Origin: Macrostomum hystrix | Lineage: Eukaryota > Platyhelminthes > Macrostomidae | Assembly (NCBI GenBank): GCA_950097015.1 | Contig: CATNEN010000012.1 | Span: 3,465,501-3,529,500, forward strand | Direction of reading: 5' to 3' | Length of the DNA stretch: 64,000 nucleotides | Shown here: in pieces, positions 24,516-36,048 of the stretch | How positions within the stretch are numbered: the stretch's first letter is position 1 | How the letters are laid out: each line of letters begins with the position of its first letter | The notes under the pieces: model-generated | The model's input: the letters and a program-made list of their open reading frames with translations, nothing else | The model's database searches: none | What the model was told of the DNA's origin: nothing | Position numbers and translations under genes: made by a program

Positions 24516-26801
24516 ATGTTTATCGACTATCAGCTGCTTCTACTTCTGGCTATCGCCGTTGACGAGGCCTTCAGCAGCGTCGTCTGCGGCAGCGAAGGCG
24601 GCAGTGGACTGCGACTGTTTTTTGTAGCCCCAAGAAATCCTGGCTACTATGCTAGCTTGCCAACTCTGCTGCCAGCCTACCAGCTCGCTTGGAACTCGGT
24701 ACGACGGGTGTACTCTAGCCAACCTGCGCTGGCCTCGGCCAGAACCATCGTCATCTGCGAGGACGACAGGTGGGTCGACGCGGCTAGCAGTGCGGCTCCA
24801 GGTTGCAGTAGCAACGGATCCGATTTCAAATCGCAAGTCGATCCGTACTACCTCAGTTATAGAATGAGTCAGCACTTCCACAATGTTTCCACCGGGTGAG
24901 CACTTGCCGACTCCCACATGCTCGTAGATAACTCTTACAAGCTGATGGCTAAATTTCACAAGCTAGTAGATAACTGTCACAAGCTAGTAGATAACTGTCA
25001 CAAGCTAGTAGATAACTGTCACAAGCTAGTAGATAACTGTCACAAGCTAGTAGATAACTGTCACAAGCTAGTAGATAACTGTCACAAGCTAGTAGATAAC
25101 TGTCACAAGCTAGTAGATAACTGTCACAAGCTAGTAGATAACTGTCACAAGCTCGTAGATAACTGTCACAAGCTAGTAGATAACTGTCACAAGCTCGTAG
25201 ATAACTGTCACAAGCTCGTAGATAACTGTCACAAGCTTGTTGTTTCGTATTAAAAGCTCGAGACCTTGTAATTGTTTTCTTTAACGAATAGTATAGTACC
25301 TTTTTTCAAGACTAGCAATAGGCGCACGTCCTGACGTTCTCATTTTGGCTTAAAGTGCTAAGTTTTTCTTAATCGGTAAATATACTTCGCCATAAAATTC
25401 GAGCTGCATGTTTTAAAAGTACATTTAGAAACTAACAATAAATAGGGGCAAACAAACGGATGGGCCGGCAGTCAGTTTTCGAGGCGAAATGAATAATGAG
25501 CACTGGGGTGATTTCTCCAAGCAATCACTCCAAAATGGCCTTCTTCCTCACTTAGTGAGTCACTAGAAAAAATCCTGGAATGCCATATAGCCTCAACAGC
25601 AAACAGCGGGAGCGAAACTGCAGGCTTGTGTCTTCTGTGCTCCCTATCTGATGAGGAAAGGCCTGCAGTGTCGACTTCTGGCAAATGAATCTTTGGCTGG
25701 AGTTGAGTTATGGAATCGGCCCTATCGATCGAGTATTTGAGGCTAGTTTTGAGCCAATGCATGGAACCCTCAATATATAGAACCTAAAGTGTTACATTAG
25801 AATGCTGAGTTATCTATTTACGCCCCACACATTTTATATCCGGAGCTTGTGTGTCTTCATCTTCGTTATAGAGGTTAGAGCCTAGTGTTTAGAGCGTCGG
25901 ACTCACGATTTGAAGGTCGGGGGTTCGATTCCCGACTCCACTGAAACAATTTGTGTCCTTTAGCAAGACACTTAACTCGATCTGCATTGCTTCAGTTCAC
26001 CCAGCTGTTAAATGGGTACTAGCGTCAGCTGGGATAATTGAAGGTGGGTGTGGCGTCCCCCCAGTCCATAGACTGAACAGCCGTACGCAGCCTTCAGATG
26101 CGCCGCGCATTAGCTGCGGCAGTGCTGTCGGCTGCTCATCTGACCCAATTGGGGCAGGTGTAATCAAATCTTCGTTATATTTAAAAGTTTACTGGTTTAT
26201 TCAAAATGTATCGACTTCAGCTACATTGCGTTGAAATTGCGGACAATAATAAACGTTTTCTGCATTAAAAAATACCAATTTCTAAATTTCTAAGACGTCT
26301 AGAAAAAAAGCTTAAACAGTTAGACCTAAAAGCTTGTATGTAAAAATTACACATCATCAAGCTGTACAGCCATTTGTACAGTCAGTGACAGCACTTCAGT
26401 GTACATCTGTTCAGTCCATGGACTGGAGAGGCCACAACGCCCACGCAATTGGTTGATTTAAACCAAACCCGAATCCTCGCGCTCCAGCCGCAGCTGCATC
26501 CACGCCATCTCCGGGCCGGTCATTGACTACTCAGTAACGCAGCTGCATCCACGCCATCTCCGGGCCGGCCATTGACTACTCAGTAACGCAGCTGCTCTCT
26601 CTCGCCTACCGCATCGGCCGCGTCCCCATCCTGACTGTTGGCGCGGTGCAAGACGTCTTTGCCAACAAGTCCGAGAACACTCTGGTGCGCCTGACTCCGC
26701 TGCACACTCACGACTTGACTGACATCATCGACAACTTCGTGATCGCCAACGGCTGGCGAAGGCTGGTGGTGGTTCACAAGCTGAGCATGTTGTGGAAATA
26801 G
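24516..26801 (+). CDS. Truncated receptor guanylyl cyclase paralogue (ligand-binding N-terminus only)
   Basis: Exon 1 is 24516-24895 (phase 2, donor GGGTGAGC) and starts with a hydrophobic signal peptide (YQLLLLLAIAV) followed by a periplasmic-binding-like segment (GLRLFFVAPRN, YQLAWNSV). Exon 2 is best read as 26543-26801: CIHAISGPAIDYSVTQLL, then PILTVGA and NGWRRLVVVHK, then TAG. This is the same ANF-receptor region as exon 2 of the full cyclase at 37325, so the two genes are tandem paralogues. The spliced product would be 212 residues, about half an ectodomain, with no membrane, kinase-like or cyclase part. It is either a pseudogene or a secreted fragment. A 49-base duplication at the exon 2 acceptor decides the frame. 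Further exons are unlikely since the next 9 kb is nearly all array. Confidence 0.65.
24918..25250. repeat. Minisatellite, 21-base monomer, about 15 copies, intron of the cyclase paralogue
   Basis: Monomer AAGCTAGTAGATAACTGTCA plus C; AAGCTC variants cluster at the right. It starts 22 bases after the exon 1 donor. The period is a multiple of three, giving a 111-codon open frame that I treat as an artefact. Confidence 0.95.
25251..25858. other. Intron sequence of the cyclase paralogue, nothing recognised
   Basis: Between the 21-base array and the SINE. No coding or repeat features seen. Confidence 0.5.
25871..26167 (+). mobile_element. SINE family A, copy 1, with perfect 12-base target duplication
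   Basis: The tRNA-like head has an A-box-like TTAGAGCCTAGTGTTTAGAG and a B box GGGTTCGATTCCCGACTCC. Then comes a conserved body (CCTTTAGCAAGACACTTAAC, CACCCAGCTGTTAAATGGGT, GGTGTGGCGTCCCCCCAGTC) and a 3' end CCAATTGGGGCAGGTGTAATC. It is flanked by ATCTTCGTTATA at 25859-25870 and 26168-26179. The body resembles conserved central domains of widespread animal SINE superfamilies; I do not assign a name. It lies in the paralogue's intron. Confidence 0.88.
26491..26588. repeat. 49-base tandem duplication spanning a splice acceptor
   Basis: CAGCTGCATCCACGCCATCT and the following bases to GACTACTCAGTAACG occur at 26491-26539 and again at 26540-26588 with one difference (GGTC/GGCC). Each copy starts with CAG, so each carries a candidate acceptor. 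49 is not a multiple of three. Confidence 0.95.
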
Positions 26802-27575
26802 CTGTTTGCTTAGATAAAACCGTCGAGTCATGCTGCAGTTCGCAGACCTTATATTTAAATAATATTGAACTGAGAGGGTGAGGAACAATGTACATATACT
26901 GGGGGGCAGGGGGTGTAGGCAGAGCAAAAAAACCAATAAGTCACCCACCCCACACGCGCAGGCATGGGGTACCAGAGTAAGAAACAAGTCTGAGGGTCGG
27001 ATTTTCGCAACACTCCCCCCAAAAGACGTTGTCTTTTGAGCAAGGTAAAAAATACCATAGACAAAGTGAAAAAAATGAAAGGAATGGAAAAATAAGCAGC
27101 ATGAATATTGAAACCCTAACCAAAATAGTGAGTTGCATTTTGCATGTATAAATATCAAAGAAAATGAGTATGCTTGCAGCTAACGATTAGCGTATAAGAA
27201 AAAAAACAAAGTTAAATAACTGAAGGATTGATTTCTACATTTATTTAAGTAAGTTTGTTCGCTGATTACTCTACTGAAAGAAAAATAATTTTAAATGAGT
27301 AGTACTTTACGAACATTCAACGTGTGTCGATTTTTTTGCAAAAAATGCAATTTTAAACCCGGCCCTTCATAAACAGAAAGAGAGGGAACCCGAAAAGAAA
27401 ATAGGAAAATAACTGGCCTACTAAAATCCCCTCCCGAATTCCCACACCGGAAGTGCCCCAGCTGCACGCTTGGACGAACCAAATCCTCATCCTAGACTGC
27501 ACTGGCGCAGCTTCCAGTCCAGCTCTATTCTTAATGAGGCTGCAGGATGCTGGACGCGGCTGAGTGGTCGAGATG

Positions 27576-27621
<46 letters not shown>

Positions 27622-27789
27622 TGCTCTGCGATAAAGCTCCCAAGCTTCCATTTTCTTTCAAAATACTGCTCAGTCTTCTGAGATCTGTTTTCGGTGCGTT
27701 TGTGCAACTTCCATCAAGCGTCACTTGATGTTGCAGATGTCTGCTTTTAATTCCGCCTTGAGATGCAGTTGCCAGACATCCAGACATTT
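26802..27789. other. Noncoding, with a (TG)n microsatellite at 27579-27620
   Basis: Downstream of the truncated cyclase paralogue. The only structured feature is about 20 TG units. Small open frames show no family features. Confidence 0.6.
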
Positions 27790-30700
27790 CAGACACTCTC
27801 TAGAGACTCAACATACATTTCAGACATTCCCAGACATTCTAGAGACATTCCCAGACATTCTATAAACATCCCCACACATTCTATAACCATTCCCAGACAT
27901 TCTATAACCATCACCAGAAATTCTATATCCATTCCCCAGACATTCTATAAACATCCCCAGACATTCTATATCCATTCCCCAGACATTCTATATCCATTCC
28001 CCAGACATTCTATATCCATTCCCCAGACATTCTATATCCATTCCCCAGACATTCTATATCCATTCCCCAGACATTCTATATCCATTCCCCAGACATTCTA
28101 TATCCATTCCCCAGACATTCTATAAACATCCCCAGACATTCTATAAACATCCCCAGACATTCTATAAACATCCCAGACATTCTATAAACATCCACAGACA
28201 TTCTATAAACATCCCCAGACATTCTATAAACATCCCCAGACATTCTATAAACATTCCAGACATTCTATAAACATCCCCAGACATTCTATAAACATCCCCA
28301 GACATTCTATCAGCATCCCCAGACATTCTATAAACATTCCCCAGACATTCTATATCCATTCCCCAGACATTCTATAAACATCCCCAGACATTCTATAAAC
28401 ATCCCCAGACATTCTATAACCATCCCCAGAAATTCTATAACCATCCCCACACATTCTATAACCATCCCCAGACATTCTATATCCATTCCCCAGACATTCT
28501 ATAAACATCCCCAGACATTCTATAACCATCCCCAGACATTCTATATCCATTCCCCAGACATTCTATATCCATTCCCCAGACATTCTATATCCATTCCCCA
28601 GACATTCTATATCCATTCCCCAGACATTCTATAAACATCCCCAGACATTCTATATCCATTCCCCAGACATTCTATATCCATTCCCCAGACATTCTTTATC
28701 CATTCCCCAGACATTCTATTAACATCCCCAGACATTCTATAAACATCCCCAGACATTCTATAAACATCCCCACACATTCTATAAACATCCCCAGACATTC
28801 TATATCCATTCCCCAAACATTCTATATCCATTCCCCAGACATTCTATAACCATTCCCCAGACATTCTATATCCATTCCCCAGACATTCTATAAACATCCC
28901 CAGACATTCTATAAACATCCCCAGACATTCTATATCCATTCCCCAGACATTCTATAAACATCCCCAGACATTCTATAAACATCCCCAGACATTCTATAAA
29001 CATCCCCAGACATTCTATAAACATCCCCAGACATTCTATATCCATTCCCCAGACATTCTATATCCATTCCCCAGACATTCTATATCCATTCCCCAGACAT
29101 TCTATAAACATCCCCAGACATTCTATAAACATCCCAGACATTCTATAAACATCCCCAGACATTCTATAAACATCCCAGAAATTCTATTAACACCCCCACA
29201 CATTCTATAAACATCCCCAGACATTCTATAAACATCCCCAGACATTCTATAAACATCCCCACACATTCTATATCCATTCCCCAGACATTCTATAACCATT
29301 CCCCAGACATTCTATATCCATTCCCCAGACATTCTATAAACATCCCCAGACATTCTATAAACATCCCCAGACATTCTATAAACATCCCCAGACATTCTAT
29401 ATCCATTCCCCAGACATTCTATAAACATCCCCAGACATTCTATAAACATCCCCAGACATTCTATAAACATCCCCAGACATTCTATAAACATCCCCAGACA
29501 TTCTATATCCATTCCCCAGACATTCTATAAACATCCCCAGACATTCTATATCCATTCCGCAGACATTCTATATCCATTCCCCAGACATTCTATATCCATT
29601 CCCCAGACATTCTATATCCATTCCCCAGACATTCTATAAACATCCCCAGACATTCTATATCCATTCCCCAGACATTCTATATCCATTCCCCAGACATTCT
29701 ATATCCATTCCCCAGACATTCTATATCCATTCCCCAGACATTCTATATCCATTCCCCAGACATTCTATATCCATTCCCCAGACATTCTATAACCATTCCC
29801 CAGACATTCTATATCCATTCCCCAGACATTCTATATCCATTCCCCAGACATTCTATAAACATCCCCAGACATTCTATAAACATCCCCAGACATTCTATAA
29901 ACATCCCAGACATTCTATAAACATCCACAGACATTCTATAAACATCCCCAGACATTCTATAAACATCCCCAGACATTCTATAAACATTCCAGACATTCTA
30001 TAAACATCCCCAGACATTCTATAAACATCCCCAGACATTCTATCAGCATCCCCAGACATTCTATAAACATTCCCCAGACATTCTATATCCATTCCCCAGA
30101 CATTCTATAAACATCCCCAGACATTCTATAAACATCCCCAGACATTCTATAACCATCCCCAGAAATTCTATAACCATCCCCACACATTCTATAACCATCC
30201 CCAGACATTCTATATCCATTCCCCAGACATTCTATAAACATCCCCAGACATTCTATAACCATCCCCAGACATTCTATATCCATTCCCCAGACATTCTATA
30301 TCCATTCCCCAGACATTCTATATCCATTCCCCAGACATTCTATATCCATTCCCCAGACATTCTATAAACATCCCCAGACATTCTATAAACATCCCCAGAC
30401 ATTCTATAAACATCCCCAGACATTCTATAAACATCCCCAGAAATTCTATTAACATCCCCACACATTCTATAAACATCCCCAGACATTCTATAAACATCCC
30501 CACACATTCTATAAACATCCCCAGACATTCTATATCCATTCCCCAAACATTCTATATCCATTCCCCAGACATTCTATAAACATCCCCAGACATTCTATAA
30601 ACATCCCCAGACATTCTATAACCATCCCCAGAAATTCTATAACCATCCCCACACATTCTATAACCATCCCCAGACATTCTATATCCATTCCCCAGACATT

Positions 30701-33700
30701 CTATAAACATCCCCAGACATTCTATAAACATCCCCAGACATTCTATAAACATCCCCAGACATTCTATATCCATTCCCCAGACATTCTATATCCATTCCCC
30801 AGACATTCTATATCCATTCCCCAGACATTCTATATCCATTCCCCAGACATTCTATATCCATTCCCCAGACATTCTATATCCATTCCCCAGACATTCTATA
30901 AACATCCCCAGACATTCTATAAACATCCCCAGACATTCTATAAACATCCCCAGACATTCTATAAACATCCCCAGAAATTCTATTAACATCCCCACACATT
31001 CTATAAACATCCCCAGACATTCTATAAACATCCCCACACATTCTATAAACATCCCCAGACATTCTATATCCATTCCCCAAACATTCTATATCCATTCCCC
31101 AGACATTCTATAACCATTCCCCAGACATTCTATATCCATTCCCCAGACATTCTATAAACATCCCCAGACATTCTATAAACATCCCCAGACATTCTATATC
31201 CATTCCCCAGACATTCTATAAACATCCCCAGACATTCTATAAACATCCCCAGACATTCTATAAACATCCCCAGACATTCTATATCCATTCCCCAAACATT
31301 CTATAAACACCCCCAGACATTCTATATCCATTCCCCAGACATTCTATAAACATCCCCAGACATTCTATAACCATTCCCCAGACATTCTATATCCATTCCC
31401 CAGACATTCTATATCCATTCCCCAGACATTCTATAAACATCCCCAGACATTCTATAAACATCCCAGAAATTCTATTAACACCCCCACACATTCTATAAAC
31501 ATCCCCAGACATTCTATAAACATCCCCAGACATTCTATAAACATCCCCACACATTCCATATCCATTCCCCAGACATTCTATAACCATTCCCCAGACATTC
31601 TATATCCATTCCCCAGACATTCTATAAACATCCCCAGACATTCTATAAACATCCCCAGACATTCTATAAACATCCCCAGACATTCTATATCCATTCCCCA
31701 GACATTCTATAAACATCCCCAGACATTCTATAAACATCCCCAGACATTCTATAAACATCCCCAGACATTCTATAAACATCCCCAGACATTCTATATCCAT
31801 TCCCCAGACATTCTATAAACATCCCCAGACATTCTATAAACATCCCCAGACATTCTATAAACATTCCAGACATTCTATAAACATCCCCAGACATTCTATA
31901 AACATCCCCAGACATTCTATCAGCATCCCCAGACATTCTATAAACATTCCCCAGACATTCTATATCCATTCCCCAGACATTCTATAAACATCCCCAGACA
32001 TTCTATAAACATCCCCAGACATTCTATAACCATCCCCAGAAATTCTATAACCATCCCCACACATTCTATAACCATCCCCAGACATTCTATATCCATTCCC
32101 CAGACATTCTATAAACATCCCCAGACATTCTATAACCATCCCCAGACATTCTATATCCATTCCCCAGACATTCTATATCCATTCCCCAGACATTCTATAT
32201 CCATTCCCCAGACATTCTATATCCATTCCCCAGACATTCTATAAACATCCCCAGACATTCTATAAACATCCCCAGACATTCTATAAACATCCCCAGACAT
32301 TCTATAAACATCCCCAGAAATTCTATTAACATCCCCACACATTCTATAAACATCCCCAGACATTCTATAAACATCCCCACACATTCTATAAACATCCCCA
32401 GACATTCTATATCCATTCCCCAAACATTCTATATCCATTCCCCAGACATTCTATAAACATCCCCAGACATTCTATAAACATCCCCAGACATTCTATAACC
32501 ATCCCCAGAAATTCTATAACCATCCCCACACATTCTATAACCATCCCCAGACATTCTATATCCATTCCCCAGACATTCTATAAACATCCCCAGACATTCT
32601 ATAACCATCCCCAGACATTCTATATCCATTCCCCAGACATTCTATATCCATTCCCCAGACATTCTATATCCATTCCCCAGACATTCTATATCCATTCCCC
32701 AGACATTCTTTATCCATTCCCCAGACATTCTATTAACATCCCCACACATTCTATAAACATCCCCAGACATTCTTTATCCATTCCCCAGACATTCTATTAA
32801 CATCCCCACACATTCTATAAACATCCCCAGACATTCTATAAACATCCCCACACATTCTATAAACATCCCCAGACATTCTATATCCATTCCCCAAACATTC
32901 TATATCCATTCCCCAGACATTCTATAACCATTCCCCAGACATTCTATATCCATTCCCCAGACATTCTATAAACATCCCCAGACATTCTATAAACATCCCC
33001 AGACATTCTATATCCATTCCCCAGACATTCTATAAACATCCCCAGACATTCTATAAACATCCCCAGACATTCTATAAACATCCCCAGACATTCTATAAAC
33101 ACCCCCAGACATTCTATATCCATTCCCCAGACATTCTATAAACATCCCCAGACATTCTATAACCATTCCCCAGACATTCTATATCCATTCCCCAGACATT
33201 CTATATCCATTCCCCAGACATTCTATAAACATCCCCAGACATTCTATAAACATCCCAGAAATTCTATTAACACCCCCACACATTCTATAAACATCCCCAG
33301 ACATTCTATAAACATCCCCACACATTCTATAAACATCCCCAGACATTCTATATCCATTCCCCAAACATTCTATATCCATTCCCCAGACATTCTATAACCA
33401 TTCCCCAGACATTCTATATCCATTCCCCAGACATTCTATAAACATCCCCAGACATTCTATAAACATCCCCAGACATTCTATATCCATTCCCCAGACATTC
33501 TATAAACATCCCCAGACATTCTATAAACATCCCCAGACATTCTATAAACATCCCCAGACATTCTATAAACATCCTTACACATTCTATATCCATTCCCCAG
33601 ACATTCTATAACCATTCCCCAGACATTCTATATCCATTCCCCAGACATTCTATAAACATCCCCAGACATTCTATAAACATCCCCAGACATTCTATAAACA

Positions 33701-34169
33701 TCCCCAGACATTCTATAAACATCCCCAGACATTCTATATCCATTCCCCAGACATTCTATAAACATCCCCAGACATTCTATATCCATTCCCCAGACATTCT
33801 ATATCCATTCCCCAGACATTCTATATCCATTCCCCAGACATTCTATATCCATTCCCCAGACATTCTATAAGCATCCCCAGACATTCTATAAACATCCCCA
33901 GACATTCTATAAACATCCCCAGACATTCTATAAGCATCCCCAGACATTCTATAAACATTCCCAGACATTCTATAAACATCCCCAGACATTCTATAAACAT
34001 TCCCAGACATTCTATAAACATCCCCAAACATTCTATAAACATCCCCAGACATTCTATAAACATCCCCAGACATTCTATAAACATCCCAGACATTCTATTA
34101 ACACCCCCACACATTCTATAAACATCCTCAGACATTCTATAAACATCCCCACACATTCTATATCCATTC
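27790..34169. repeat. 6.4 kb minisatellite, mixed 21/22-base monomers with higher-order duplications
   Basis: Two monomer types are mixed: CCCCAGACATTCTATATCCA plus TT (22 bases) and CCCCAGACATTCTATAAACA plus T (21 bases), with rarer ACCA, CACACATT, GAAATT and short CCCAGACATT forms. Long patterns of variants recur: for example the stretch at 28162-28550 recurs at 29895-30283 (offset 1733), parts of it again at 31960 (1877 on) and 32429 (469 on), and blocks near 30318 recur at 30852 and 32195. It fills the space between the truncated paralogue and the full cyclase gene. The minus-strand frames of 65-116 codons are composition artefacts. Confidence 0.97.
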
Positions 34170-35119
34170 ACGATTGAACAAGTGCGAATCTCGAATTGGC
34201 GAATTGGGCACTAGTTGATGTTCACGAGTCTACAGCCAAGACAGAAATTACCAGCAATTTAACCAATCCACCCATTTAGAGAGGGGATGCAGCAGCCAAT
34301 AGAATAAGGGACATCGCTTCTTTAGTTAACATCTGTTTCTTGCGTCTTGAACGCGTGCAAAAAATTAAAGCAATTTAGATATTGGATGCGATTTACAGCT
34401 GCAAAAGCAGTTAAGGGCATTGGCTAATAGAACAAATGGAACAACAACATCAGAGTCCTTCATTTTATCCTTAATTTATCAGCATTTTATTCCCATATTA
34501 TATAATCCTCCTTCCTTCACTGCTGTTTCCAAATTATAACTTTTTCTATACATATAGGCTTGTCCTTTAACTTCAATCTCACCAACCCCTCACCTATGCT
34601 TCTCACCAGCAAACGAATGTCCTTATTCTTTCTTTTTCTATTTCTTCTCTTCCCACACCGTCCTAGAGATTTCCCAAGCATTTCTCGCAACTTTAGTCCA
34701 GTAATTTTCATCAAAACTGTCTTAAGACCCGTGGCCGTCTCCAGTTTTATTGGTTTGCTGGTGCAGCTGCGGCCGATGGACGGAAAAGTGCAGCGCAAAG
34801 CCCGTGCTGGAATGCCTCAGGTAGCCCCCGCCTGAAGGAGAGTGGCGCGGTTGCTGCTGGGATCCGGCTAGAAATCAATCACTCCTGGGACAAGACGCAG
34901 AAAAATCCCTAGATGGGAAAATATCCAAATTAAAAATGGCGTGGGGAATAGAAAAGAAAATGCTTTAACTTATACCCAAGTCTGCGACGAGGGAAGATTA
35001 GGCAAAGAAGGCAAAGAAGGTCACGGATATTTTTCTCCAAAGGATGGCACATAGGGGAAGTTTTTTTATGTAAATTTGAAAATACCTTTGTACGAGTACA
35101 CTGTGAGCCCGAATGCAGG
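34170..35119. other. Intergenic, nothing recognised
   Basis: Between two arrays, upstream of the receptor guanylyl cyclase. No credible coding region. Confidence 0.5.
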
Positions 35120-35299
35120 AGTGAGAGTGACAAGGTGAGTTAAGGGTTACAAGGTGAATGAGGTTGACAAGGTGAGTGAGGGTGACACTGTGAGTTAAGG
35201 GTTACAAGGTGAATGAGGGTGACAAGATGAGTGAGGGTGACAAGGTGAGTGAGGGTGACAAGGTGAGTGAGGGTGACAAGGTGAGTGAGGGTGACAAGT
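35120..35299. repeat. Short tandem array, ~18-base monomer (GTGAGTGAGGGTGACAAG), about 10 copies
   Basis: Left copies alternate GTGAGTTAAGGGTTACAAG and GTGAATGAGG forms, right copies are uniform. It lies about 470 bases upstream of the cyclase start codon. Confidence 0.9.
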
Positions 35300-35765
35300 T
35301 GTAGTGAACCATGAGACCATGAACTCCAATGTGCAGCAGGTTCTCACAGACTGGCAGCTGCATGAGCTGCAGAAAATCAGAGGCATGGAGACTTGACCAT
35401 TGACAACTCCAGAGCGCCCGGATGGCCAGGGCGAGTAATTGGGAGATTCGGGGAGGACTTACTGGCACCGGGGAGGGGGTGGCTGGTTCCCTCCCATTCC
35501 TAATGTGCCCAATATCTCTTATCCTATCGCGGCTGGGCAGGGAGCCGAGTGACGGGCGGGGAAGAGAGTGAGAGGGGATTATTGGGAAGAAATGGGCGTT
35601 ATTGAAAAAACGGGAGCAAGTTTTCAGTCGAGACGACGCTTTCATCGCCGTGTTCCGCTTCGACGCATTGGGCCGGGTGATTTCTGTTCGTAAATAAGAA
35701 ATAGGCGGAATTTCAGTTTGTACTCAGACAGGGCAGGCAGACTCACATTCTGCCGCTGCCAGAAC

Positions 35766-36048
35766 ATGCCCGCTTGGAAGATTCTGCCGCTGCTTCTGTT
35801 GGCAGCCGGCCTAGCAACCGGCAGAGACCTGACCATCTCCGTGTTCCTCCCGGCACTGCGCCATCGAGTTCCGGGCATGAGTCTTGAGGCCGCCCGGCCA
35901 GCTGTTGACGTCGCCCTCGAGACGGCGAGGTCGATAGGCCTCTTGGCCGGCCTGAGGGTCCGAGTTGTTGCCAACGACAGCCAGTGCGACTACAAGGTGG
36001 CGCCCGTGGTGGGCCTTCTGCTGCTGCGAGAGGTTGACGTCATGCTTG
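35766..36048 (+). CDS. Guanylyl cyclase exon 1: signal peptide and start of ectodomain
   Basis: [16 protein letters not shown] is the signal peptide, followed by [10 protein letters not shown] and a segment ending REVDVMLG across the junction. The donor is GTGAGC, phase 1. It is the counterpart of exon 1 of the truncated paralogue at 24516. Confidence 0.9.

Noticed and set aside
25871-25945. A tRNA gene, because of A and B box matches
   Set aside because: It is followed by a SINE body and bounded by a target duplication; the second copy at 58733 has the same structure, so it is a SINE head.
27790-34169. A CRISPR array, suggested by regular short repeats
   Set aside because: There are no unique spacers: the repeats are contiguous 21/22-base units, and the window is eukaryotic.
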